60,845 nucleotides of DNA, taken from Sideroxydans sp. Its GTDB lineage: Bacteria; Pseudomonadota; Gammaproteobacteria; Burkholderiales; Gallionellaceae. The stretch is taken from contig JARCRQ010000074.1 in NCBI GenBank assembly GCA_029850585.1, positions 1 to 60,845 of the forward strand, read 5' to 3'. Under the pieces are notes generated by a model, which saw only the letters and a program-made list of their open reading frames with translations, did no database searches and was not told where the DNA came from. Positions 36,254 through 44,668 of this stretch are shown here, piece by piece; position 1 is the stretch's first letter, and every line of letters begins with the position of its first letter. The position numbers and the translations under genes are program-made.

Positions 36254-36314
36254 ATCCCGCACCGCGCAACACCTGATACACAATAATAAATTCAATCATC
36301 GTGAGGAAAATTCC

Positions 36315-37508
36315 ATGTTCAAAGCTGGCTGTCATGCTGTGCTGTTTGCGCTCCTCGCCTTATCCTCGCTGCCCGCACAGGCAGCCAAACGGATAGGCGA
36401 GTTTGCTTTTACGGGGTCGGGTTTTATGACCTTAGGGGTGGGGCAGATGTTGGGCGGCACGCACGGCACCGTGCTAGATAAAACCTGCCCGTGTTTGATT
36501 GCCGACTATGCACAAAACGCCATTTACGATGGCAGCGGCGGCTTGCAATTTTCCCCTGACTCCAAACTCGGTTTGCAAGGCACGATGACCTTGCCCAATC
36601 CCAATTTTTCCGTGACCGCACAAGCCGTGGCACGCGGCAGTCTCAACGGTAATATCAATCTCGAATGGCTGTACGGCAGCTATCAATTTAGCGACGCTTC
36701 GACCATACAAATCGGACGCAAACGCTTGCCGATTTTTTATTATTCGGACAGTCAAGACATCGGCTTTGCCTTGCCTTGGACGCATTTACCCCCTCAGTTA
36801 TATGGCTGGGAAGCGGTGAACTACAACGGCATCAGCTTGCAACAGCGCGCCCAAGTAGGTGATTGGGATGTGTTGGCGGGCGGCTTGCTGGGCAACGAAC
36901 ACGTTACCGACAGTGGCTATTGGCAGATATACAACGGGCAAGCCTCACAGACCAATGTGCAATGGAAAAATATCGTCGGGGCAAATGTGCAACTGACGCG
37001 CGACTGGTTTGAAACGCGTTGGTCGTATATTCAATCCGACACCGAGCGGCAAAATATCAATGGCGTGTGGAACAACGCGACCCAACGCTTGAGTGCCAGC
37101 CCCGATGCCTTTTTACATGGGCTGCGCACTAAACAAAGAATTTACACCAGCGCGTTCAGTGTCGATTACGCCGATTGGTTGGTGCAAACCGAGCTGTTGT
37201 TTATCGACCGTCCTGGCGCGAATTTCAAAGACCACGCCAATCGTCTCGGCGTAACGCGTCGCTTGGGCAGCTGGGAAGTGAGCGGCAATATCGCTGAATA
37301 TCACGCTCAGGCGGTGATTGCGCAAGGTGGCAATCCGCAAGCGCAAGAAAGCCACATCAATCAATCGCTCACCACGCGTTATTTTTTATCGCCGCAAAGT
37401 GATGTCAAAGTGCAAATCGAGCAGCAACGCGATCGTGGTGGTGTGAATTGGCAGCCCAAATATGGCAACGCCACGCTGTTAACGCTGGCTTACGACAGGA
37501 TATTTTAA
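36315..37508 (+). CDS. Porin-like outer-membrane beta-barrel protein
   Basis: A 397-residue exported protein with signal peptide (HAVLFALLALSSLPAQAAK). The rest shows alternating hydrophobic strands rich in Tyr, Trp and Gln, and a terminal Phe (TLAYDRIF), as in outer-membrane barrels. Cys-Pro-Cys near residue 56 (DKTCPCLIADY) is unusual. I do not recognise a defined porin family. It lies 2 bp upstream of a PstS-like protein and a membrane GGDEF protein, so it probably admits the ligand that those sense. Confidence 0.72.
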   Translation: MFKAGCHAVLFALLALSSLPAQAAKRIGEFAFTGSGFMTLGVGQMLGGTHGTVLDKTCPCLIADYAQNAIYDGSGGLQFSPDSKLGLQGTMTLPNPNFSVTAQAVARGSLNGNINLEWLYGSYQFSDASTIQIGRKRLPIFYYSDSQDIGFALPWTHLPPQLYGWEAVNYNGISLQQRAQVGDWDVLAGGLLGNEHVTDSGYWQIYNGQASQTNVQWKNIVGANVQLTRDWFETRWSYIQSDTERQNINGVWNNATQRLSASPDAFLHGLRTKQRIYTSAFSVDYADWLVQTELLFIDRPGANFKDHANRLGVTRRLGSWEVSGNIAEYHAQAVIAQGGNPQAQESHINQSLTTRYFLSPQSDVKVQIEQQRDRGGVNWQPKYGNATLLTLAYDRIF

Positions 37509-37510
37509 TC

Positions 37511-37930
37511 ATGCGCACACTCTTGTTAGCTGTTTTGCTCATCACCAGTCACCCTGCTGTGGCAGATCCTGCGCTTGCCATCATCGCCAATCACGACGGC
37601 GATTACGCCACGCTGACGCGCAAGCAGGTGGTGGATATTTACATGGGCAAACTTACCGTGTTGGCAAATGGCACGTTTCCTCAACCCGTTGACTATCAAG
37701 GCAACCCAGAAATTCGCGAACGCTTTTATCGCTTGATGACGGGCAAAACCCTAGCGCAAATCAATGCGTATTGGGCGCGCATGTCATTCACCGGACAAGC
37801 CAATCCAACGCGCTTATTGCCCGACCAAAAAGCCATGTTGCGCGCGGTGGGTAAAAACCAAGACGCGTTAGGCTTTGTTGATAAAGGCGAGGTCACGCCC
37901 AGCGTGAAATCATTGATGATTATCGAATGA
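37511..37930 (+). CDS. Small PstS-like periplasmic phosphate-binding-type protein
   Basis: A 139-residue exported protein (signal peptide TLLLAVLLITSHPAVADPA). The core LTRKQVVDIYMGKLTVLANG...INAYWARMSFTG...GFVDKGEV resembles one lobe of PstS-type phosphate-binding proteins. At about half the normal length it cannot form the full two-lobed cleft, so transport is unlikely and a ligand-presenting or sensory role is inferred. Its stop overlaps the start of the GGDEF gene by 4 bp. Confidence 0.75.
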   Translation: MRTLLLAVLLITSHPAVADPALAIIANHDGDYATLTRKQVVDIYMGKLTVLANGTFPQPVDYQGNPEIRERFYRLMTGKTLAQINAYWARMSFTGQANPTRLLPDQKAMLRAVGKNQDALGFVDKGEVTPSVKSLMIIE

Positions 37931-39165
37931 AGGTCTTGCAATCGCTCACGCTACAAGCCCGCTTAATGTGGATTGTGTTGGGCAGCACCGCCATCATTGG
38001 CGGCGGCACGTTGCTGTTGGTGTTTGCGATTAGCTACCAAAATAAATTAAGCGACAGCGAACAGCACATCGAGCAACTGATGAATGCGGTCGAGTACTCC
38101 GCTGCCATTGCCAGCTACAGCAGCAACAACGAAATTGCCGACGATGTCATTAAAGGGCTGATGCGCGATGAAGCGGTCTGCGCAGTGCAGCTCTCCAGCA
38201 ACGAAGGCTTACATTTAAGCCGCAGCAAATATGCCGAATCACCCAGCTGCCAGATTAGCTTGAGCCACCCGCTGTTATCGCCCTTTTCCGACACCGACTT
38301 GATTGGCACCTTAACCACTCGCGTCGATAACCGCATCATCCGCACCCGCGCGCTGCGCTATGCGGGACAAGTGGCATTAGGGCTGCTCGCCTTACTGATT
38401 TGTCCCAGCTTGGTGATTTGGTTGGCGGTATCACGCTACATCACCCGCCCCATCCATGCTTATGCGCAACAACTGCACACCATCGTGCCGGGTAGTGCCA
38501 CGCGCATCACCACCGTGCCGCACAGCTCAATAGAAATCAATCGCGTCATCGCCGACAGCAATGTTTTGCTCATCAACATCGAAGCAATGTTGCTTGATGA
38601 ACGCGCCCAACGTAGCGAAATTCAGACCTTAAAAGAACAGTATGAACATTTAGCGCATCACGATAGTTTAACGGGCTTACCCAATCGCACCATGTTCAAC
38701 GAACGCTTGGCACACATGTTGGTACAAGCAAAACGCTACCAACTAATCGGCGCGCTCATCTATCTCGATTTGGATAAATTCAAACCCGTCAATGACACGC
38801 TAGGACACGACATCGGCGACTTATTGCTCACGGCGGTGGCACAACGCTTGCTCAAAGTGGTGCGCGAATCCGACACCGTGGCGCGTTTAGGCGGCGATGA
38901 GTTTGTGGTGATGTTGCCCGCGCTACACGACGCAGCAGCCGATGCACTCGCCATTGCGGAAAAAATTCTGCACGCCCTGCAACAGCCTTTCGAGCTAGGC
39001 GCACACACCGTGCAAATCGGCAGCAGTCTAGGCATTGCGTGTTATCCAGAACATGGCAAGGATGAATTTACCCTGACCAAACACGCCGACCTTGCCATGT
39101 ATCGCGCCAAACAAAATGGGCGCAATAATGCGCAACTTTTTCAAGCGGACATGGCGGCGGTTTAA
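37927..39165 (+). CDS. Membrane-anchored diguanylate cyclase with periplasmic sensor
   Basis: A 412-residue protein. TM1 (about 13-35) and TM2 (about 145-168) frame a periplasmic region of about 110 residues resembling a CHASE8-type sensor. A HAMP-like linker (RYITRPIHAYAQQLHTI) and a coiled coil follow, then GGDEF with HDSLTGLPNRTMFNERL, LDLDKFKPVNDTLGHD and LGGDEFVVM (GGDEF at 322-326). The I-site RESD at 313-316 is intact, so it should make c-di-GMP with product inhibition. It is ATGA-coupled to the PstS-like gene, suggesting that protein is its ligand partner. Confidence 0.9.
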   Translation: MKVLQSLTLQARLMWIVLGSTAIIGGGTLLLVFAISYQNKLSDSEQHIEQLMNAVEYSAAIASYSSNNEIADDVIKGLMRDEAVCAVQLSSNEGLHLSRSKYAESPSCQISLSHPLLSPFSDTDLIGTLTTRVDNRIIRTRALRYAGQVALGLLALLICPSLVIWLAVSRYITRPIHAYAQQLHTIVPGSATRITTVPHSSIEINRVIADSNVLLINIEAMLLDERAQRSEIQTLKEQYEHLAHHDSLTGLPNRTMFNERLAHMLVQAKRYQLIGALIYLDLDKFKPVNDTLGHDIGDLLLTAVAQRLLKVVRESDTVARLGGDEFVVMLPALHDAAADALAIAEKILHALQQPFELGAHTVQIGSSLGIACYPEHGKDEFTLTKHADLAMYRAKQNGRNNAQLFQADMAAV

Positions 39166-39211
39166 CCTTGCTGCAAAACAAAAAGACACCCAAATGGATG
39201 TCCTTTCTAAT

Positions 39212-39299
39212 TGGCGGAGAGGGAGGGATTCGAACCCTCGATACCTTGCGGTATGCCTGATTTCGAGTCAGGTACATTCGACCACTCTGCCACCTCTCC
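39212..39299 (-). tRNA. serU: tRNA-Ser (anticodon CGA)
   Basis: An 88-nt cloverleaf on the minus strand including an encoded CCA. The acceptor stem pairs GGAGAGG with CCTCTCC. The anticodon arm is CCTGACTCGAAATCAGG, giving anticodon CGA (reads UCG). A long variable arm (CATACCGCAAGGTATC) marks it as class II serine, and the T arm is GAGGGTTCGAATCCCTC. The gene symbol follows E. coli usage for tRNA-Ser(CGA). It lies between the GGDEF gene and the divergent mltF-like gene. Confidence 0.96.
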
Positions 39300-39362
39300 A
39301 GGTGCTCAATGCGAGCGGCGCGCATTCTACCAGCAAGGACGCTATTCGTGAGAACTGTTGCG

Positions 39363-40808
39363 ATGAAAAAACGAGCTACACCGTATCGCTGCATGAGCAC
39401 CCGGGCTACGACCCTAGTTTTGCTCGCGCTGTTATGCGCCTGTCATGCCCCCCGCTCTACCCCTGTCGCGCCTTGGCAGCAAGGCGAATTGGTGGTGCTA
39501 GAAGATGCCGCGCAAGACAATAACGACAGTCAATTCAATCATCAGTTAGCGGTGTTATTCGCAGCGCACTTACACGCCACGCTCACCGTCATCCCCGTCA
39601 CGCCTGCCCAAATCACGCGTGAATTAACTGAGCATCACGCGCATCTCGCCGCATTCAGTTTGCGCAGCAACGAAGCCAGTTTAGGGCTGATATTTGCGCC
39701 CAGTTTTGCCAGCGTGGCAGAGCAAGTGGTGGTGAATAGCGAGCTGGCACGCCCGCACGCTTTGGATGATTTGAACTTACTGCATATCGTGGTAATTGAA
39801 GGCTCGGCGCAGCACAAAGTGTTGCAGCAACTCAAACTCAGCGCGCCAAAATTAACTTGGCAAACCCGCCGCGCAGGCGATGTCGAAGATTTGCTTGATG
39901 AGGTGGCAAACAATCAATTAGCCGCGACCTTAGCGAATGAAGAGCAGTACGCGCTGGCGGGCAATTTCTACGACAATTTATCCGATGGCACGTTTGCCCT
40001 TATCGCGCCTAGCCAATTAGCGTGGGGCTTTGCCACCGATAGCGATGCGGCGTTACGCGCCCAAGCCGAGCAGTTTTTTGCCACGCTTCGCCGCGATGGC
40101 AGACTGCATAATTTGTTAGATCGCTACTACGGATTTAATCAACGCTTGTCGCCTGTCGATGCCGCGACTTTCATCGAACAAATCGAGCACAGCTTGCCGC
40201 GCTATCAAAAATTATTTGAAGAAGCCGCGCACTGGACAGGCTTTGATTGGCAGCTTATCGCCGCCCTCGCCTATCAAGAATCGCACTGGAATCCGCTCGC
40301 CACCTCGTTCACCAATGTGCGCGGCATGATGATGCTGACCGAAGAAACCGCCGATCAACTCAAGGTAGAAAATCGCTTGGATGCGCGCGACAGTGTCTTG
40401 GCAGGCGCACGTTATTTGGCGAGCTTGCGCGACCGTTTGCCTAATCAAATTGCCGAGCCTGATCGCACTTGGATGGCACTCGCCGCGTACAACCAAGGCA
40501 TGGGACATTTGGAAGATGCGCGGGTGTTGACGCAACGCATGGGCATGAATGCTGACCGCTGGGTGGAAGTAAAAAAATGGATGCCGCAACTGACTCAAGC
40601 GGCGCACCATCAGCGACTCAAGCACGGCTATGCACGCGGCGGCGAGGCGGTAATTTTGGTCGAAAATATCCGCATGTACCAAGATATTTTGCAGCGCATC
40701 GCCCCCGCCAGTAGTGATGAAGCCCTGCCCGTCACGCCGTTTTATCAGCTACTCGACGGCAACAATAAAGCCCGTTTGAATAGCTTTAAGGATGCGGCTA
40801 AGCATTAA
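39363..40808 (+). CDS. MltF-like lytic transglycosylase lipoprotein
   Basis: A 481-residue protein. The lipobox LLALLCACHAP suggests a lipoprotein. Residues about 45-265 are a periplasmic binding-protein domain (SBP_bac_3 type), and the C-terminal SLT domain has catalytic Glu in AALAYQESHWNPLATS followed by GMMMLTEETADQL and AAYNQGMGHLEDA. This two-domain layout is that of MltF, where the binding domain regulates the enzyme. ATG 39363 is chosen, 64 bp from the tRNA 5' end; ATG 39393 is possible. It overlaps the converging GGDEF-EAL gene by 11 bp. Confidence 0.9.
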   Translation: MKKRATPYRCMSTRATTLVLLALLCACHAPRSTPVAPWQQGELVVLEDAAQDNNDSQFNHQLAVLFAAHLHATLTVIPVTPAQITRELTEHHAHLAAFSLRSNEASLGLIFAPSFASVAEQVVVNSELARPHALDDLNLLHIVVIEGSAQHKVLQQLKLSAPKLTWQTRRAGDVEDLLDEVANNQLAATLANEEQYALAGNFYDNLSDGTFALIAPSQLAWGFATDSDAALRAQAEQFFATLRRDGRLHNLLDRYYGFNQRLSPVDAATFIEQIEHSLPRYQKLFEEAAHWTGFDWQLIAALAYQESHWNPLATSFTNVRGMMMLTEETADQLKVENRLDARDSVLAGARYLASLRDRLPNQIAEPDRTWMALAAYNQGMGHLEDARVLTQRMGMNADRWVEVKKWMPQLTQAAHHQRLKHGYARGGEAVILVENIRMYQDILQRIAPASSDEALPVTPFYQLLDGNNKARLNSFKDAAKH

Positions 40809-43272
40809 CCTCGCGCTGCGCCAGCCAGAGCAAATACTCATCTATCGGCAAGGCTTTGGAAAAATAATAACCCTGCAAAATATCCACGCCCATCTCGGTG
40901 AGCAGCTTGGCGGTGGTTGCATCTTCCACGCCTTCCGCGACACATTCCATGTCGAGCGATTTGGCAATCGAGATAATCGCATCGGCAATGGCGCGACCGT
41001 TTTTAAGATGGATGCGCTTGACGAAAGCGATGTCGAGCTTAATTTCATTGGCAGGAATCTCGTGCAACTGCGCTAACGACGAATGCCCCACACCAAAATC
41101 ATCCACCGCGATGCCAAAGCCCAACGCGTCTAATTCGGCGATACGCTCCCGCGCAAAATCGACATCCGACAACGCCACGCTTTCAGTAATCTCCAACATG
41201 ATTTGGCTAGGCTGAATGTTGGCACGCGCAAGATCTTCGCAAAATTGCTGCACGATGTTGCTGGAAAATAATTGTCGCTTGGACAAGTTAATCGACAGGC
41301 GATGACCGGCTGGCAATAGCGGAAAAGCCTTGAGCGAATCTTGCCAAACCGACTGTCCGAGTTGGTCGATGAGCCCCATGCTTTCTGCCATGGGAATAAA
41401 CACCGAGGGCGGTATCCAACCTTGCTCAGGCTCATGCCAACGCGCCAACACTTCCGCGCCAATCACCTCACCTGTTTGTGCCGAAATTAAGGGCTGCAAC
41501 CAGGCTTTAATTTCTTTGCGTTGAATCGCGGCGGCTAAGCGACTTTGAATATAAAACGATTTACGTCCTGGTTCTTTTTTAGCAATCGCGTTAAAGAATT
41601 GAATGTTGTTACGCCCCTGCGCTTTGGCGTAAAACATGGCGCGATCGGCTTGCGATAACAGCATTTCACTGTTGCTGGCATCGTCAGGATAGACGGCAAA
41701 TCCGCCGCTGAACGTGAACGGAAAATTAGTCCCGTCGATGTCGATATTTTCGTGGGTGAGGCGTGCTAATTTTTGGCTAACCTCGCGCGCATCTTCCAAC
41801 GATTTTAAGTCTGGACACAGAATCACAAACTCATCGCCGCCCCAGCGACATAAGGTGTCGGAGCTGCGCAGCACGGTTTGCAAGCGTTGCGTGACTTCCT
41901 TTAATAAACGGTCACCAACTTTGTGACCAAAATGATCGTTGACTTGCTTGAAATGGTCGAGGTCGATAAAGCCTAGTGCGACGTGCATTCCCGCGCGTTC
42001 GGCACGCGGTATCGCCATCGCGATGCGATCTTCGAGCAGCACCCGATTGGGCAAATCAGTCAGCGCGTCGTGTAACGCCATGTGGCTGATTTGGCGTTCT
42101 TTGAGATAGGTGCTAGAAATATCGCGCACCACGCCACGGATAAAAATGACATGACCATTTTTGCTCACGGGCGCGAAGCGACCTTCCACCCAGATGTAAT
42201 TATTGGCGTTGTTATTGACGCTGCTCAGCAAACGAAAGCGCACATTGATTTGCTGCTTTTGCTCGAATTGCAATGCGCCAAACTGCTCTAGCAAGAGCGC
42301 CACATCTTCACTATGCACGCACTCGGCAAGGCTAATCTGCGGCGCAAAATTACTCTCGCCCGTCAACACCGTCCACGCGTCCGAAGCGCGCAGCAAATGC
42401 CCTTCGGGGGTGAACTCGACCACTGCATCCTGCAACAAACTAATGGTTTGTAAATACACTTGTTGCGCTTCGTCGTGTCGGCCAATTTCGCCGATGTAGT
42501 TGCGGATGCGCTGTGCCAGTTGGGTAAAAATATCACTTAACTGTTTCACCTCATCGCGCCCGCGATGCAGTGTGGCATCCAGCGTCAAACCATATTGCCC
42601 CGCCAAGCCGTGCATCTCTTGATTGAGCGACAAAATCGAGCGCGTCAGCCAATTAATTAACAGCCACATCACGCCCATCAGCACCACCATCAGCGCGCCT
42701 ATCATCAAGCTGGCTTGTGCGACTTGCTCATTAGCCGTCTCATTTAATTCCGCCAAAGAATAGCTCACCAATAAATTGGCATATTTCACGCCGCCTTCGC
42801 CAACGGGTTGCATCACTTGCAAGGCCTGCTGCTCATCGTCTTGCGCGACTTGTTGCGCGCCGTTATAGGCTGCTGCTGCCAACGCGAACGGCGTAACGGG
42901 ATACACCGAATTAAGCGGATAACGCAACGGATGCGAGGTCGCCAGCACATGTCCTGCATCATCGAGCAACACAATGCTAATCAATTCGCGCTCGTCCACT
43001 TCCGCCTGTTCTAGCGCGGAATGCGTGTCGCGAAACGGCGCGGCTATCAGCTCATAAACTTGAAACTCATCGCCCAAACGTAACGGTTCGAGCAACACCT
43101 GCTGATAAATTTGCGTGAGCGCGGTAGCTTCGGCACGCAAATCATGTAGGGCGGTTTGGTTCGCTAGATGCGCTACATACGCCGCGCTGGTCAAGCCCGC
43201 TACGCCTATCAGCGCAGCACACATCAACAACAGCTTGGTGCGGATGGATAATTTATCGAGTAATTTTTTCAT
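40798..43272 (-). CDS. Membrane PAS-GGDEF-EAL c-di-GMP protein
   Basis: An 824-residue protein. TM1 (about 13-33) and TM2 (about 187-210) frame a periplasmic domain; a HAMP-like segment, a PAS domain (about 270-390), GGDEF (WGGDEF, Gly478 onward) and EAL follow. The EAL motif reads EVLARW (Glu607), with the other catalytic residues present (SINLSKRQL, LEITES, DDFGVGHSSLAQLHEI, KLDIAFV, AEGVED), so phosphodiesterase activity is likely. The GGDEF site also looks intact. The start overlaps a PhnD-like gene by 20 bp. Confidence 0.92.
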   Translation of the reverse strand: MKKLLDKLSIRTKLLLMCAALIGVAGLTSAAYVAHLANQTALHDLRAEATALTQIYQQVLLEPLRLGDEFQVYELIAAPFRDTHSALEQAEVDERELISIVLLDDAGHVLATSHPLRYPLNSVYPVTPFALAAAAYNGAQQVAQDDEQQALQVMQPVGEGGVKYANLLVSYSLAELNETANEQVAQASLMIGALMVVLMGVMWLLINWLTRSILSLNQEMHGLAGQYGLTLDATLHRGRDEVKQLSDIFTQLAQRIRNYIGEIGRHDEAQQVYLQTISLLQDAVVEFTPEGHLLRASDAWTVLTGESNFAPQISLAECVHSEDVALLLEQFGALQFEQKQQINVRFRLLSSVNNNANNYIWVEGRFAPVSKNGHVIFIRGVVRDISSTYLKERQISHMALHDALTDLPNRVLLEDRIAMAIPRAERAGMHVALGFIDLDHFKQVNDHFGHKVGDRLLKEVTQRLQTVLRSSDTLCRWGGDEFVILCPDLKSLEDAREVSQKLARLTHENIDIDGTNFPFTFSGGFAVYPDDASNSEMLLSQADRAMFYAKAQGRNNIQFFNAIAKKEPGRKSFYIQSRLAAAIQRKEIKAWLQPLISAQTGEVIGAEVLARWHEPEQGWIPPSVFIPMAESMGLIDQLGQSVWQDSLKAFPLLPAGHRLSINLSKRQLFSSNIVQQFCEDLARANIQPSQIMLEITESVALSDVDFARERIAELDALGFGIAVDDFGVGHSSLAQLHEIPANEIKLDIAFVKRIHLKNGRAIADAIISIAKSLDMECVAEGVEDATTAKLLTEMGVDILQGYYFSKALPIDEYLLWLAQREVNA

Positions 43273-44116
43273 ACTGTTCTAGTTCTTTCATCAAGGCGAC
43301 TACGCCTGCAAATAATTTTTCATCGCCCGCGATAAAACCATCTAGCCCCATATACGCCAACAAGGCACGACCTTCGGCATCGCCCGTCATGCCGAGCAAT
43401 ACCGCGCGTAACTGGCGCACCTCGGCATCAGGCAGCTGCGTACTCGCCACAAATGGCGGAAAACCATATTCAGGCGACTGACTCACCAGGCGCGTGCGCG
43501 CAATTAAATCAGGCTGAAAACGCGCCAGTTGCGCATACACATAAGCGTCCACATTCGCGCCCTGCACCAAGCCATCCGCCACCGCCATGACGCTTTTGCG
43601 ATGCGAATAAGTGAACAGCGTTTTACTAAAAAAAGTTTTCGCTTGCGCACCCAAACGCTGCACTTCCACATCGGGAATCAAGCGTCCTGAATTCGATTCT
43701 GGGTCGGAATAGGCAAAACTTTTACCGCGCAAATCAGCGAGCGATTGCGTGGTTTTATCGCTACTCGGCACGATTAAATACGATTGATACAGCGGCTTCC
43801 CCTGCCACACCGCCACAGCCAGCAAGCGTTGCGCGTTGGGGTAGCGCAAATGCGGCACGGAACAAATCCAGCCCGCATCAATCTTGCCTTCTGCCAAACC
43901 ATCAATCATTTCGCGATAACTGCGTCGCTGCACAAACACCACAGGACGTTGCAAATGCGTGGCTAAATAATTTTGCCAACGCAACAACATCTCTTGTTGC
44001 TCGCCCAACATCACCGCCGACAAAGCCAATCGCAGCGGCTCAGTTGGAGTAGCAACAGGCGTTTGCGCAGAAGCGGTATTTGCCAGCAATAGCAATAGCA
44101 GCAAGGATTTCAGCAT
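43253..44116 (-). CDS. PhnD-like phosphate/phosphonate-type binding protein
   Basis: A 287-residue exported protein (signal peptide LKSLLLLLLLANTASAQTP) of the PhnD/phosphite-binding family. Features: PLRLALSAVMLGEQQEMLLR, GKIDAGWICSVPHLRYPNAQ, LRGKSFAYSDPESNSGRLIP. There is no ABC permease or ATPase nearby. Its 20-bp overlap with the GGDEF-EAL gene indicates a sensory pair in which ligand binding in the periplasm sets c-di-GMP turnover. The ligand is unknown. ATG 44116 gives a proper signal peptide. Confidence 0.85.
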   Translation of the reverse strand: MLKSLLLLLLLANTASAQTPVATPTEPLRLALSAVMLGEQQEMLLRWQNYLATHLQRPVVFVQRRSYREMIDGLAEGKIDAGWICSVPHLRYPNAQRLLAVAVWQGKPLYQSYLIVPSSDKTTQSLADLRGKSFAYSDPESNSGRLIPDVEVQRLGAQAKTFFSKTLFTYSHRKSVMAVADGLVQGANVDAYVYAQLARFQPDLIARTRLVSQSPEYGFPPFVASTQLPDAEVRQLRAVLLGMTGDAEGRALLAYMGLDGFIAGDEKLFAGVVALMKELEQYEKITR

Positions 44117-44283
44117 GATGGTAGCCCGCAAAAGATGAAAACAAGGGCGGCATTATAACGAGCGTATGGTTAATTAACCTTGCTAATATCAGGGCGGCGC
44201 GCTCACCATGTTAAATGATGACGAAGCGTTAAAAAATTTTCACTCGCAGACAAAAGCGTCATCGCGATGTCATAATCGCTGGC

Positions 44284-44289
44284 TATAAT
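44284..44289 (+). promoter_or_regulatory. Candidate -10 box of yggX
   Basis: A perfect TATAAT at 44284-44289, 26 bases before the yggX start; the -35 region is poor. The rest of the spacer (44132-44283) shows nothing recognisable. Confidence 0.4.
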
Positions 44290-44314
44290 TTTTAACCCCA
44301 TAGGAGTAAGCAAC

Positions 44315-44587
44315 ATGGCAAGAAACGTACAGTGTGTGAAGTTAGGTCGCGAAGCCGAAGGTCTGGATCGTCTGCCGTATCCTGGCCCCTTAGGTCAGCG
44401 CATTTTTGACCATGTCTCGAAAGAAGCCTGGCAAGGATGGATTAAACATCAAACCATGTTGGTCAATGAAAACCGTTTGAGCTTGGCTGATTTAGCCGCC
44501 CGCAAATATCTCGCGGCACAAATGGAAAGCTATTTTTTCGGTGGCAGCACCGATGCGATTCAAGGTTACGTCGCACCTGCGCCATAA
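44315..44587 (+). CDS. yggX: Oxidative-damage protection protein / Fe(II) trafficking protein YggX
   Basis: A 90-residue protein with the family start [20 protein letters not shown] (Cys7 conserved), [24 protein letters not shown]-like [18 protein letters not shown] and the C-terminal [13 protein letters not shown]. YggX protects labile Fe-S clusters from oxidants; iron handling is proposed. AGGAG precedes the ATG. A GGGGGCGGTGCTCCCCC hairpin (about 44618-44637) between it and ppk1 lacks a T-run. Confidence 0.95.
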   Translation: MARNVQCVKLGREAEGLDRLPYPGPLGQRIFDHVSKEAWQGWIKHQTMLVNENRLSLADLAARKYLAAQMESYFFGGSTDAIQGYVAPAP

Positions 44588-44668
44588 CCTCACCCTGCCA
44601 CCAATTTCAATCCACACTAGAGGGGGCGGTGCTCCCCCGATAAAATCTGCACGCCGCGAAAGTTTTTC

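Noticed and set aside
37511-37930. Full phosphate transporter binding protein (PstS)
   Set aside because: It is only about half the length of PstS and has no pstCAB genes nearby.
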